Shown in pieces: positions 1 through 8,850 of a DNA stretch of 64,000 nucleotides (positions within the stretch are counted from its first letter, which is position 1; every line of letters starts with the position of its first letter). The position numbers and the translations under genes are program-made. This DNA is from Merdimonas faecis (lineage in GTDB: Bacteria > Bacillota > Clostridia > Lachnospirales > Lachnospiraceae): contig NZ_MIEH01000016.1 of the NCBI RefSeq assembly GCF_001754075.1, positions 62,001 to 126,000 of the forward strand, in the 5' to 3' direction. The notes beneath the pieces are model-generated. The model had not been told where the DNA came from. It did not search any database and was given only the letters and a program-made list of their open reading frames with translations.

Positions 1-1
1 A

Positions 2-103
2 AGCCAGGCGAAATCCCAGGAAAGGAAGCTGGAAGAGATTATTCAGGAAGAGATCGTAAAAGGGAATCAGGAGCAGGAGGACGGTCATGAGAAAACAGTT
101 TAG
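2..103 (+). CDS. 3' end of an unidentified upstream gene (partial)
   Basis: The frame beginning at base 2 is open from the window edge to a TAG at 101-103. It encodes about 33 residues rich in Glu, Gln and Lys, resembling the charged helical tail of a larger protein. It overlaps the first 17 bases of the acetyltransferase gene, suggesting translational coupling. The other frames give less protein-like translations. The product cannot be named from this fragment. Confidence 0.4.
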   Translation, partial: SQAKSQERKLEEIIQEEIVKGNQEQEDGHEKTV

Positions 104-710
104 CTCAGAAGAAGAAAAGCAGAGGATGATGTCAGGAAAACTCTATTTAACCACGGATGAAGAGATCGTGGCAGAGCAGAAAATCTGCCTGGAGAGACTA
201 TACGATTATAATCATACCCGGCCGTCTCAGAAGGAAGAGCGGGAAAGGCTGCTGAAAGAAATGTTTGCCGAGATCGGAGAGGGTGTTTATCTGGAGCCTC
301 CTTTCCATGCTAATTGGGGCGGATATCATGTGCATATGGGGAAAAATGTATATGCTAATTTTAATCTGACCCTTGTAGATGACGGGGAAATTTATATCGG
401 AGACTATACGATGATCGGTCCGAATGTCAATATCGTGACGGCAGGACATCCCATTCTACCTGAACTGAGAGAAGAGGTCTATCAGTTCAATATACCGGTC
501 CATATCGGAAGAAATGTATGGATCGGCGCAGGAGTCACTATCCTGCCGGGAGTCACTATTGGAGATAATTCGGTAATTGGCGCCGGGAGTGTGGTGACAA
601 AGGACATTCCGGCGGATGTGGTTGCGGTGGGGAATCCCTGCCGTATCCTTCGTCCCATTGGAGAGCGGGATGAGGTTTATTACTATAAGGACAGAAAGAT
701 TGATCTGTAA
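87..710 (+). CDS. Maltose/galactoside-type sugar O-acetyltransferase
   Basis: The 207-residue product matches the length and layout of the Maa/LacA family, cytoplasmic enzymes that transfer acetyl from acetyl-CoA to a sugar hydroxyl. An N-terminal helical cap (about 1-60) is followed by left-handed beta-helix hexapeptide repeats (about 85-195). The family's catalytic histidine is visible in TAGHP (His121), and the C-terminal part has the repeated pattern VWIGAGVTILPGV and SVIGAGSVV. The gene starts inside the end of the preceding frame and is followed after 52 bp by deoB, so it may share a transcript with both. The sugar acceptor cannot be told from sequence. Confidence 0.9.
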   Translation: MRKQFSSEEEKQRMMSGKLYLTTDEEIVAEQKICLERLYDYNHTRPSQKEERERLLKEMFAEIGEGVYLEPPFHANWGGYHVHMGKNVYANFNLTLVDDGEIYIGDYTMIGPNVNIVTAGHPILPELREEVYQFNIPVHIGRNVWIGAGVTILPGVTIGDNSVIGAGSVVTKDIPADVVAVGNPCRILRPIGERDEVYYYKDRKIDL

Positions 711-762
711 ATAAAGCCAGGATCGGTAATGGCAGTCAATATAAAAAGGAGATGGTCAGCAA

Positions 763-1944
763 ATGGCAAAGCGAGTGTTTTTGATCGTGCTGGACAGCGT
801 GGGGGCGGGTGAGGCTCCGGATGCCGCGGCTTTTGGCGATCAGGGATGTGATACCCTGGGAACCTGTATGAGGAGCGGAAGACTTAACGTTCCTGTGATG
901 GAGAGCCTGGGGCTCCGGCATCTTCAGGGAACTTCGTTTCAGCACCCGGAAGGGAAACCGATAGGATGCTATGGGAAAATGCAGGAAAAGTCCGCGGGAA
1001 AAGATACAACGGTAGGGCACTGGGAGATCGCAGGCCTTATATCGGAAAGGCCCCTTCCGACGTATCCGGAAGGATTTCCGGAGGAGATCATCCGTGAATT
1101 TGAAAAGCGTACAGGAAGAGGCGTACTGTGCAACCGGCCTTATTCGGGGACAGAAGTGATCAGGGACTACGGCAGGGAACAGGTCAGCACAGGGAAGCTG
1201 ATCGTCTATACATCGGCGGACAGTGTGTTCCAGATTGCCGCACATGAAGATGTAGTGCCGGTAGAAGAACTGTACCGCTGCTGCAGGATCGCAAGAGAGC
1301 TGCTGACAGGAGAGCATGGCGTGGGGCGTGTGATCGCCAGACCGTTTGCCGGAGAATATCCGGAATACACAAGAACGGTGCGTCGTCATGATTTTTCCTT
1401 GGAGCCACCGGGAGAAACTCTGTTGGATGCACTGAAAGCGGCGGGAAAAGAGGTTATCGGCGTGGGAAAGATATCCGACATCTTTGCGGGAAGGGGACTT
1501 ACCGACTCCTATCCGAATGAAGGGAACCGCAAAAATATGGAGCGTACTCTTGACCTGGCAGAGAAGCATTTTGAAGGCCTGTGCTTTGTAAATCTGGTGG
1601 ATTTTGATATGCTGTACGGACATCGCAACGATGTGGACGGCTATGTGGAAGCATTAAATGATGTGGATGGACAGATTGCGGAGTTGATGGGAAAGCTCGG
1701 GCCGGAAGACCTTTTGATCATAACGGCAGATCATGGGTGTGATCCCGGATTTCCGGGAACAGATCATACCAGAGAGTATGTGCCCTGCCTTTGCTATGGA
1801 AAACAACTGAAAGAGGGTGTTGATTTGGGAATAAGGCACAGTTTTTCGGACGTTGCAGCGACAATTGCAGAGGATTTTGCCATAGATTTCCGGGGGGATG
1901 GAAAAAGCTTTTGGTTAGAAATGATAGAAAATGTTGACGATTAG
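763..1944 (+). CDS. deoB: Phosphopentomutase
   Basis: DeoB interconverts ribose-1-phosphate (or deoxyribose-1-phosphate) and the 5-phosphate, linking nucleoside salvage to central metabolism. The 393-residue length is typical. The alkaline-phosphatase-superfamily metal site is visible: Asp11 in LIVLDSVGAGEAP and the C-terminal TADHGCDPGFPGTDHTRE block (about 322-338), with the phosphorylated-threonine motif DTTVGHWE near residue 86. An AAGGAGATGG ribosome binding site precedes the ATG. No nucleoside phosphorylase or deoC lies beside it, so it is not in a classical deo operon here. The promoter of the hydrogenase operon overlaps its last codons. Confidence 0.97.
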   Translation: MAKRVFLIVLDSVGAGEAPDAAAFGDQGCDTLGTCMRSGRLNVPVMESLGLRHLQGTSFQHPEGKPIGCYGKMQEKSAGKDTTVGHWEIAGLISERPLPTYPEGFPEEIIREFEKRTGRGVLCNRPYSGTEVIRDYGREQVSTGKLIVYTSADSVFQIAAHEDVVPVEELYRCCRIARELLTGEHGVGRVIARPFAGEYPEYTRTVRRHDFSLEPPGETLLDALKAAGKEVIGVGKISDIFAGRGLTDSYPNEGNRKNMERTLDLAEKHFEGLCFVNLVDFDMLYGHRNDVDGYVEALNDVDGQIAELMGKLGPEDLLIITADHGCDPGFPGTDHTREYVPCLCYGKQLKEGVDLGIRHSFSDVAATIAEDFAIDFRGDGKSFWLEMIENVDD

Positions 1945-1963
1945 CATAGATATCTGTTATAAT
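1934..1963 (+). promoter_or_regulatory. Sigma-A promoter of the hydrogenase operon
   Basis: TTGACG at 1934-1939 and TATAAT at 1958-1963 are separated by 18 bp. The -35 box lies in the last codons of deoB. Transcription would start near 1970, leaving a leader of about 140 nt before the first hydrogenase gene. Confidence 0.6.
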
Positions 1964-2018
1964 TGCCGAAGAGCAATGAATACAGACCGAGAAATTTTAT
2001 CAATAAGTGATTGGTGCG

Positions 2019-2046
2019 GGGCGTGGGCTGATATCAGCCTGCGCCC
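2019..2046 (+). promoter_or_regulatory. Leader hairpin upstream of the hydrogenase operon
   Basis: The arms 2019-2032 and 2033-2046 form a 14-bp stem (GGGCGTGGGCTGAT with ATCAGCCTGCGCCC). Two positions are G-U wobbles, and the centre is GATATC. There is no T run after it, so it does not look like a simple terminator; it may be a leader structure or a factor-binding dyad. Confidence 0.45.
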
Positions 2047-2107
2047 GTGTCAGTTAAAATGGTTTGTCAATGTTTTGTCATAAGAGAGTGAAAAGGAGTG
2101 AAAATGT

Positions 2108-3940
2108 ATGAGCAGATTGGAAATCGATTTGCCGAAGAGAGCGGAAGTCGTGATGGAGGGTCTGTATAAAGACCTGGAACGAAGAATCGAATCCAGCCCT
2201 CCGGGATTATGTCCGGTAGATATGGCCCGCGCTTTTCTGGAACTGTGCCATGCACAGACCTGCGGAAAGTGTGTGCCATGCAGGATCGGTCTTGGGCAGC
2301 TGAACCATTTTATTAAGGACGTACTGGAAGGAAAGGCGACCATGGAGACTCTGGATGTGATGGAGCAGACGGCAAAGTCTATCATGGAGTCTGCAGACTG
2401 TGCCATCGGGTATGAGGCAGCCAATATGGTCTATAAAGGACTGATCGGATACAGAGATGATTATGTAGAGCATATCCAGAACGGCCGGTGTACCTGTGCA
2501 TACAGCCAGCCGGTGCCCTGTGTATCCTTATGTCCTGCACATGTGGATATTCCGGGATATATCGCTTTGGTAGGCGCCGGAAGATATGCGGATGCGATCC
2601 GGCTGATCCGGAAGGACAATCCGTTCCCGACAACCTGCGGATTTATCTGTGAGCATCCATGTGAGGCCAGATGCCGCCGGAATATGGTGGATGATTCTAT
2701 CAATATCCGGGGCCTGAAGAGAATGGCGGCAGACTATGCAGGAGAGGTAGACCCGCCGGCATGTGCACCTTCTACAGGCAAAAAGATTGCGGTTCTGGGC
2801 GGAGGTCCGGGAGGCCTGAGCGCAGCTTATTACTTACAGCTGATGGGACATCAGGCAACCGTTTACGAGATGCTTCCGAAGCTTGGGGGAATGCTCAGAT
2901 ATGGAATCCCGAATTATCGTCTGCCGAAGGAGCGGCTGGATGATGATATTAATGCGATCCTGAAGACCGGTGTAGATGTGAAATATGGACTGAAGATCGG
3001 ACAGGATATCTCCATTCAGGATCTGAGAGACCAGTATGACGCAGTACTGATCACCATCGGAGCCAGCACGGATAAGAAGCTGGGGCTGGAAGGAGAAGAT
3101 GCAGACGGAATCCTTTCGGCAGTACAGTTCCTGCGGAATGTAGGAAAGCAGGAGATCATGGATCTGACCGGCAAACAGGTGGCTGTTATCGGCGGCGGAA
3201 ACGTGTCTATGGATGCGGTCCGTACAGCAAAGCGTCTGGGAGCCGAGAAGGTAAGCATTGTATACAGAAGAAGAGTGGCAGATATGACTGCACTTCCGGA
3301 TGAGATCGAAGGAGCAGTGGCAGAGGGGATTGAATTACAGACTCTGAAAGCACCTGCGTCCCTGGATGTGGATGAAAATCATCATATCCGCGGTATCTAT
3401 GTGACACCGCAGATGGTCAGTGCGATCAAGAACGGACGTGCAAGTATCCGCCCGACAGGAGAAGAGGATATTTACATACCTTGCGATGTATTAATTGTAG
3501 CAATCGGACAGAATATCGAGACCAAACACTTTGAAGAGGCGGGTATCCCGGTTGAACGCGGAAAAATCGTGACCAAGAGCACGGGAGCCTTTGAAAATAT
3601 GCCTGGCGTCTTCGCGGGAGGAGACTGTGCGAGCGGCCCTGCATCCGTAATCAAAGCAATTGCGGCGGCCAAGGTAGTTGCAGCAAATATTGACGAATAT
3701 CTGGGATATCATCATCAGATATCCTGTGACGTGGATATTCCGGAAGCAAGCCTTCATGACCGTACACCATGCGGAAGAGTCAACATGACAGAGCGGGAGG
3801 CATGCGAAAGAGTCTGCGACTTTAATGGCGTGGAGAACTGCATGACAGAAAAAGAAGCGAAGCAGGAGGCGTCCAGGTGTCTTCGCTGTGATCACTTCGG
3901 ATTCGGTATATTTAAAGGAGGCAGAGAGACGATATGGTAA
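2108..3940 (+). CDS. GltD-like NAD(P)/FAD oxidoreductase subunit of [FeFe]-hydrogenase
   Basis: A 610-residue flavin/iron-sulfur subunit expected to move electrons between NAD(P)H and the hydrogenase encoded next. The N-terminus has a NuoF-like iron-sulfur motif (TCGKCVPCR, about 50-60). A GltD-type cysteine cluster follows (about 127-200, CVSLCPAHVDIPGY then CGFICEHPCEARCRR). Two Rossmann motifs come next: GGGPGGLSAAYY near 228 for FAD and GGGNVSMDA near 360 for NAD(P). The fusion of a NuoF-type tail and a glutamate-synthase small-subunit fold beside HydA is characteristic of group A2 [FeFe]-hydrogenases. AAAGGAGTG at about 2090 sets the start. The gene overlaps the next by 7 bp, indicating tight co-translation. 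The physiological direction (H2 production or uptake) is inferred, not shown. Confidence 0.85.
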   Translation: MSRLEIDLPKRAEVVMEGLYKDLERRIESSPPGLCPVDMARAFLELCHAQTCGKCVPCRIGLGQLNHFIKDVLEGKATMETLDVMEQTAKSIMESADCAIGYEAANMVYKGLIGYRDDYVEHIQNGRCTCAYSQPVPCVSLCPAHVDIPGYIALVGAGRYADAIRLIRKDNPFPTTCGFICEHPCEARCRRNMVDDSINIRGLKRMAADYAGEVDPPACAPSTGKKIAVLGGGPGGLSAAYYLQLMGHQATVYEMLPKLGGMLRYGIPNYRLPKERLDDDINAILKTGVDVKYGLKIGQDISIQDLRDQYDAVLITIGASTDKKLGLEGEDADGILSAVQFLRNVGKQEIMDLTGKQVAVIGGGNVSMDAVRTAKRLGAEKVSIVYRRRVADMTALPDEIEGAVAEGIELQTLKAPASLDVDENHHIRGIYVTPQMVSAIKNGRASIRPTGEEDIYIPCDVLIVAIGQNIETKHFEEAGIPVERGKIVTKSTGAFENMPGVFAGGDCASGPASVIKAIAAAKVVAANIDEYLGYHHQISCDVDIPEASLHDRTPCGRVNMTEREACERVCDFNGVENCMTEKEAKQEASRCLRCDHFGFGIFKGGRETIW

Positions 3941-5697
3941 ATCTTACAATAGATGGAAAACAGATATCTGTAGAAGAAAACACTACCATTATGGAGGCTG
4001 CCAGAATAAATGGCATTCCGATTCCGAAGTTATGTTATCTGAAAGGAATCAATGAAATCGCGGCCTGCCGTGTCTGTGTAGTGGAACTGGAGGGAAAAGA
4101 AAGACTGATTACTTCCTGTAACAATGTAGCTGAGGAAGGAATGGTGATCTATACCAACAGTCCGAAGGTCCGCAGGGACCGGAAAACGACGGTAGAACTG
4201 ATCCTGTCCCAGCATGACTGCGAGTGCGTAACCTGTGCAAGAAGTGGCAACTGCAGCCTGCAGAAAATTGCAAATGACTTAAACATTATTGATATTCCGT
4301 TTAAGCTTGAGCCAAAGAAAACTCCCTGGAACAAGAATTTCCCGCTGATCAGGGATTCCTCCAAATGTATCCAGTGTATGCGCTGTATCCAGATATGTGA
4401 GAAGGTGCAGGGCTTAGGTGTATGGGATGTGGAAGGAACCGGTTCAAGAACCAGTGTTAATGTGGCCGGACACCGGAATATTGAAGAGGCGGATTGTTCC
4501 CTGTGCGGTCAGTGTGTCACACATTGTCCGGTGGGAGCGCTTCGTGAACGTGACGATACGGAAAAAGTCTGGGAGGCGATCGAAGATAAGGAAAAGATCG
4601 TAGTGGCTCAGGTAGCGCCGGCTGTGCGTACCGCTTGGGCGGAAGAGCTGGGGCTTAAGCTTGAGGATGCTCCGGTTGGAAAGATCCTGGATGCATTGAA
4701 AAAGATGGGAGCAGACTATGTATTTGACACGACCTTCTCTGCAGATCTTACGATCATGGAGGAAGCGAACGAGTTTGTACAAAGATTTACTTCCGGAGAG
4801 CTGAAGGAAAGACCGATGTTTACATCCTGCTGTCCGGGCTGGCTCCGCTTTATCAAGTCCCAGTACCCGCATCTGGTAAAACAGCTTTCAACGGCAAAAT
4901 CCCCGCAGCAGATGTTTGGCGCTGTTATGAAGACCTATTTCGCAGAAAAACTGGGTGTGGAGCCGGAGAAGATCTATACGTTGTCTGTCATGCCGTGTGT
5001 GGCAAAAAAAGGCGAGCGGGAGATGGAACTCTTCTATGGAGAGTATGCAGGACATGATATCGATGCAGTCATCACAACCAGGGAACTGGTGAAAATGATC
5101 CGTTCCGCACATATCAGCCCGGAGACACTGGAAGATATTGAAAGCGACCGTCCGATGCAGGAAGGCACTGGAGCCGGTGTGATCTTCGGAGCAACCGGCG
5201 GAGTTATGGAGGCAGCGCTCCGTACCGCATATCATATTATTAAAAAGGAAAATCCGCCGGCAGACGCGTTCAAGATGGTAAGAAGCCCTGGATTCCAGGA
5301 GAACCACGGGGTTATGGAAGCAGAGCTTGCCATCGACGATATTACGGTTCGGATTGCTGTAGTCAGCGGCCTTGGAAATACCAGAAGACTGCTGGAGAAG
5401 ATTGAGAGCGGTGAAGTGAAGTATGACTTTGTAGAAGTTATGGCCTGTCCGGGAGGCTGTGTAGGCGGTGGCGGACAGCCGATCCATGACGGAGAAGAGT
5501 GGGCGTTTGAAAGAGGAAAGAACCTCTACTGCCTGGATCAGAATGCAAAGCTTCGGTTCTCACATGAGAATCCGGATATTATCAAGCTTTACGAGGAATA
5601 CTTCGGAGAGCCTGTATCCCACAAAGCGCATATGCTGTTACATACCGACCATCTGGATGCGATGGCAAGAAGCGGGATCGGGTACGAAACAAAATAA
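3934..5697 (+). CDS. hydA: [FeFe]-hydrogenase catalytic subunit, likely group A2
   Basis: A cytoplasmic hydrogenase of 587 residues that reversibly reduces protons to H2. Domains in order: a plant-type [2Fe-2S] domain (Cys34, Cys45, Cys48 and a cysteine near 62); the His-ligated cluster region (HDCECVTCARSGNC, about 93); and two [4Fe-4S] clusters (CIQCMRCIQIC near 145, CSLCGQCVTHCP near 188). The H-cluster domain has all three signatures: TSCCPGW (about 297), MPCVAKK (about 352) and MACPGGCVGGGGQP (about 502). The upstream GltD-like subunit supports an NAD(P)H-linked enzyme. Maturases HydE, HydF and HydG are not in the window and must be encoded elsewhere. A strong bidirectional terminator follows. 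Confidence 0.95.
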   Translation: MVNLTIDGKQISVEENTTIMEAARINGIPIPKLCYLKGINEIAACRVCVVELEGKERLITSCNNVAEEGMVIYTNSPKVRRDRKTTVELILSQHDCECVTCARSGNCSLQKIANDLNIIDIPFKLEPKKTPWNKNFPLIRDSSKCIQCMRCIQICEKVQGLGVWDVEGTGSRTSVNVAGHRNIEEADCSLCGQCVTHCPVGALRERDDTEKVWEAIEDKEKIVVAQVAPAVRTAWAEELGLKLEDAPVGKILDALKKMGADYVFDTTFSADLTIMEEANEFVQRFTSGELKERPMFTSCCPGWLRFIKSQYPHLVKQLSTAKSPQQMFGAVMKTYFAEKLGVEPEKIYTLSVMPCVAKKGEREMELFYGEYAGHDIDAVITTRELVKMIRSAHISPETLEDIESDRPMQEGTGAGVIFGATGGVMEAALRTAYHIIKKENPPADAFKMVRSPGFQENHGVMEAELAIDDITVRIAVVSGLGNTRRLLEKIESGEVKYDFVEVMACPGGCVGGGGQPIHDGEEWAFERGKNLYCLDQNAKLRFSHENPDIIKLYEEYFGEPVSHKAHMLLHTDHLDAMARSGIGYETK

Positions 5698-5720
5698 TGC
5701 TGAATAGAGTATAAACAAAA

Positions 5721-5764
5721 CCGGCGCCTGTGAGGTTATTCTCACAGGCGCTGGTCTTATTTTT
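5721..5764. terminator. Bidirectional rho-independent terminator
   Basis: The stem 5721-5734 / 5741-5754 (core GCGCCTGTGAG) encloses the loop GTTATT, with T-rich sequence on both sides. It separates the hydrogenase operon from the convergent alpha-galactoside operon and can serve both. Confidence 0.9.
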
Positions 5765-5784
5765 GTCTATTATGGATACTCTGC

Positions 5785-7974
5785 TTATTTCTTTTGGATA
5801 TGGATCCGGAAGCTTTCGTATTCCTCTGTAGCCTTTGGAAGTGGAATACCGGCATTCATCAGCACATCACCGGGATATTCTTCTCCGTTGATCTCGTAAA
5901 TGCCGTCTGGATCCAGTCCCCGGAGCTTTGTCCAGCATCCAGGGCCGTTTGGACGGATCTGAAGAGCCACCACGCACAGAAGCGCCTCGCTCTTATCTTC
6001 GGCGGCAAACTGCCAGCAGTGGTAATCCTTGGTCTTCATAGGATCCGTCAGACGATAATATCTGCCGTACTGGATCAGGTCATAATATTTCTTGAATTCA
6101 AAGATCTGGCTTTTCACCACTTCTTTTTCCGCCGGCGTCATATGGTTCACATCCAGCTCATACCCAAATGTTCCGGACATGGCCACAGTAGCCCGGGTAT
6201 TGATAGGGGTATACCGCCCCGTCTGCTCGTTAGGGCACTGGGATACATGAGAGCCGATGGCTGATATCGGATAGCAGAAGGAGGAACCGTACTGGATCGT
6301 CAGCCGTTCAACGGCATCGGTATTGTCGCTGCCCCAGATCTGCGGGGAGTAGTAGAGCATACCGGCGTCGAATCGTCCACCGCCTCCGCAGCAGCCTTCT
6401 ATCAGCATGTTGGGATAGCGTCTTCCCAGCTTGTCCAGCATATCGTAGAGTCCCAGGATAAAGCGGTGAGCCACCTCGCCCTGTTTGTCGGCCGGGAGGA
6501 CTGCGCTGTAAATATCTGAGATACTGCGGTTAAAGTCCCATTTCAGATACTCGATCCTTGCGGAATCCAGGACCTGACACATTTGCTTGAAAATATAGTC
6601 ACGCACGTCTGCTCTGGAAAAGTCCAGGACCAGCTGATAGCGGGATCTGGTGGGGGCTTTGCCCGGAACCTTTAAGGCCCAGTCCGGATGCGCGCGGTAC
6701 AGATCACTGTCTTCGCTGACACATTCCGGCTCAAACCAGATACCGAACTGCAACCCCAGGGCATGGATCTGTTCCGATAATTCACCCAGGGTACAGCCCA
6801 GCTTTTTTTCATTTACAAACCAGTCACCAAGGCCGGATACGTCTTTGTCACGTTTTCCAAACCAGCCGTCATCCATGACGAAGAGTTCGATACCCATGGA
6901 AGCGGCATCTTTTGCCATCTGGAGCAGTTTTTCACCGTTGAAGTCAAAATATACGCCTTCCCAGCTGTTTAACAGGACAGGGCGGCGGGCTTTTTTGAAC
7001 TTGCCCCGGCACAGGTTATTGCGGTAGGTCCGGTGATAGGTATGGGACAGATGCTCCAGACCTTTATTTGAATAGGTCATAGCCACCTCAGGAGAACAGA
7101 AGGTCTCGTCAGGCTCCAGCCGGTACTGGAAGTTCCCGGGGTGGATTCCCATCAAAAGCCTTGTCTGGTTATAGGTGTCAAATTCTGCACTGCCAATAAA
7201 ATCGCCGCTGTACAGGAAGGAAAAGCCGTAACAGTTTCCAGAGGTTTCTGTCGTATCCTTGTCCGACAGGATCAGGAAAGGATTGTACTGGTGGCTGGAC
7301 ATGCCCCTGGTGCTTCCCACGGACTGGATGCCGTGATGGACTGCCGCGCGCTGGTAATTCCGTTCCTTTACGTGACGTCCGTAAAAGGTGTGCAGGTCAA
7401 ATTCCCCGTGGAGGTAATCCACGCAGGTGCTCTGCACACTTTCCAGGTAAATGGGGGCGTCGCTGTGATTCTCGATACGGACAGAGCGCGTGATGATGTC
7501 CAGGTCCTCCATGACCCCGTAATACAAGTGTACATAGAACACCTTCCGGGTATCCTCCAGCGTAATGACCAGGGTGTCTGCTTTATTTTCGGGCATTTGA
7601 TAGATCGCGGGAAGTCCGGGGATGGAATATTTTCCCTCCAGGACTTCATGCTTAACATAGCGCAGTTCACAGGAGGTAGTCCCGTCCGGATAGCGTACCT
7701 TCAGGGCGCTTCCGCGGTAGTCGCCGCTTCCGTATGTGGGATATTCCTGAGGGAGAGCATCCAGAGAGTAGGTACGCTCATCATCTACATCATAAGGATT
7801 TCCCGAAAAACCACGGTCTGCATAGGTGATCAGATAGGAGTAATCAAAATTTTTCCCCTTTTCGCCAAACCAGGTATGGAGTAAAACTCCATACCTGTCT
7901 GCTTTCATCTGGTACATACTATGGTTTGTCTGCAATGTGAAAACGTTGTTTTCGCTGTCAAGTAAGATTGCCAT
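5785..7974 (-). CDS. Alpha-galactosidase, GH36 family
   Basis: A 729-residue glycoside hydrolase expected to release terminal alpha-1,6-galactose from raffinose-family sugars or melibiose. The typical order for large GH36 enzymes is seen: an N-terminal beta-sandwich, a (beta/alpha)8 barrel from about residue 330 (VMDDGWFGKRD), and a C-terminal beta domain. The nucleophile aspartate is in YLKWDFNR (near 478) and the acid/base aspartate in WGSDNTDA (near 548); the substrate-binding CCGGGGRFD motif lies between them. No signal peptide is present, so the enzyme is intracellular and acts on imported sugar. It is the last gene of the operon downstream of its transporter, preceded by TGAGGAC as ribosome binding site. 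Confidence 0.95.
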   Translation of the reverse strand: MAILLDSENNVFTLQTNHSMYQMKADRYGVLLHTWFGEKGKNFDYSYLITYADRGFSGNPYDVDDERTYSLDALPQEYPTYGSGDYRGSALKVRYPDGTTSCELRYVKHEVLEGKYSIPGLPAIYQMPENKADTLVITLEDTRKVFYVHLYYGVMEDLDIITRSVRIENHSDAPIYLESVQSTCVDYLHGEFDLHTFYGRHVKERNYQRAAVHHGIQSVGSTRGMSSHQYNPFLILSDKDTTETSGNCYGFSFLYSGDFIGSAEFDTYNQTRLLMGIHPGNFQYRLEPDETFCSPEVAMTYSNKGLEHLSHTYHRTYRNNLCRGKFKKARRPVLLNSWEGVYFDFNGEKLLQMAKDAASMGIELFVMDDGWFGKRDKDVSGLGDWFVNEKKLGCTLGELSEQIHALGLQFGIWFEPECVSEDSDLYRAHPDWALKVPGKAPTRSRYQLVLDFSRADVRDYIFKQMCQVLDSARIEYLKWDFNRSISDIYSAVLPADKQGEVAHRFILGLYDMLDKLGRRYPNMLIEGCCGGGGRFDAGMLYYSPQIWGSDNTDAVERLTIQYGSSFCYPISAIGSHVSQCPNEQTGRYTPINTRATVAMSGTFGYELDVNHMTPAEKEVVKSQIFEFKKYYDLIQYGRYYRLTDPMKTKDYHCWQFAAEDKSEALLCVVALQIRPNGPGCWTKLRGLDPDGIYEINGEEYPGDVLMNAGIPLPKATEEYESFRIHIQKK

Positions 7975-8007
7975 AAGTTTGTCCTCATTTCAAAGTTTGA
8001 TATCTGA

Positions 8008-8850
8008 TTATTTGACTGCACCGTTTACAACGCCGTTCAGGATCTGTTTCTGGCAGATCACATAGAAGATCAGGATCGGGATCAACGCCAGCAGATAAGA
8101 AGCAAATGCCAGGTTGTAGTTGGTTCCGAACTGAGTCTGGAAATTAAGCTGTGCCAGAGGCAGTGTGTTCTGTCCGGTACCAGCCATGATGATCAAAGGT
8201 GTCATAACGTCATTCCATACAGCCAAAGCGGTGATGATGGCAACTGTTGCATGCATGGGCTTCATGATAGGGAAGATGATCTTCCAGTAGGTGCCCCATG
8301 TGGTCGCGCCGTCTACCTCGGCAGCTTCTTCCAGTGCGATCGGAATATTTACCAGGTATCCGGAATACAACAGCACGTTCATCGGCATATAGAATACCAC
8401 ATAAAGGATGATAACGCCAGCCCAATTTGCAAGTCCCAGTTCAGCGGTCTGTTTTGCCAGAGGCATCATCAGGATCGCAAATGGAACGAACATACCGCTT
8501 ACGATAAATAAGTATACAAATTTATAGAATTTACTGTGTGCACGGTTCCGTCCGATCGCATAGCCCATCAGAGAGTGGATCAGGATAGAGAGTACAACAG
8601 TCACAACGGTGATCATAATACTGTTGCCAAGGGAGTGCCAGAAGTCGGTGACTTCCATAGCCTCGGCAAAGTTGCTTAAGCTCCAGCTTGACGGGAGTGA
8701 CAGGATACCGGAAATGCTGTTGGTCATCTCGGAAGGCTGTTTAAAGGCGATCACGATTGCCATGTATAACGGGAATATGATCGTACTAAGGCCCAGGATC
8801 AGCAGGATTACTACGGGCCAGTTTGTTTTTTGTCCAATTCTTGCTTTCAT
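8008..8850 (-). CDS. Sugar ABC transporter permease, MalG type
   Basis: A 280-residue inner-membrane permease with six predicted transmembrane segments. The EAA loop is visible as EEAAEVDGATTWGTYWKIIFP near residues 175-195; this loop docks on the ATPase. The N-terminal PLYMAIVIAFK pattern is typical of MalG/MsmG proteins. Its start overlaps the stop of the partner permease (TAATG), so the two are translationally coupled. No ATP-binding gene is in the operon, implying a shared MsmX/MsmK-type ATPase encoded elsewhere, as is common in Firmicutes. Galactoside specificity is inferred from the downstream alpha-galactosidase. Confidence 0.93.
   Translation of the reverse strand: MKARIGQKTNWPVVILLILGLSTIIFPLYMAIVIAFKQPSEMTNSISGILSLPSSWSLSNFAEAMEVTDFWHSLGNSIMITVVTVVLSILIHSLMGYAIGRNRAHSKFYKFVYLFIVSGMFVPFAILMMPLAKQTAELGLANWAGVIILYVVFYMPMNVLLYSGYLVNIPIALEEAAEVDGATTWGTYWKIIFPIMKPMHATVAIITALAVWNDVMTPLIIMAGTGQNTLPLAQLNFQTQFGTNYNLAFASYLLALIPILIFYVICQKQILNGVVNGAVK

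Noticed and set aside
736-1623. 295-codon minus-strand open frame opposite deoB
   Set aside because: deoB on the plus strand is unambiguous; the antisense translation has no recognisable motif or ribosome binding site.
7141-7884. 247-codon plus-strand open frame opposite the alpha-galactosidase
   Set aside because: Shadow of the GH36 gene, whose catalytic motifs lie on the minus strand.
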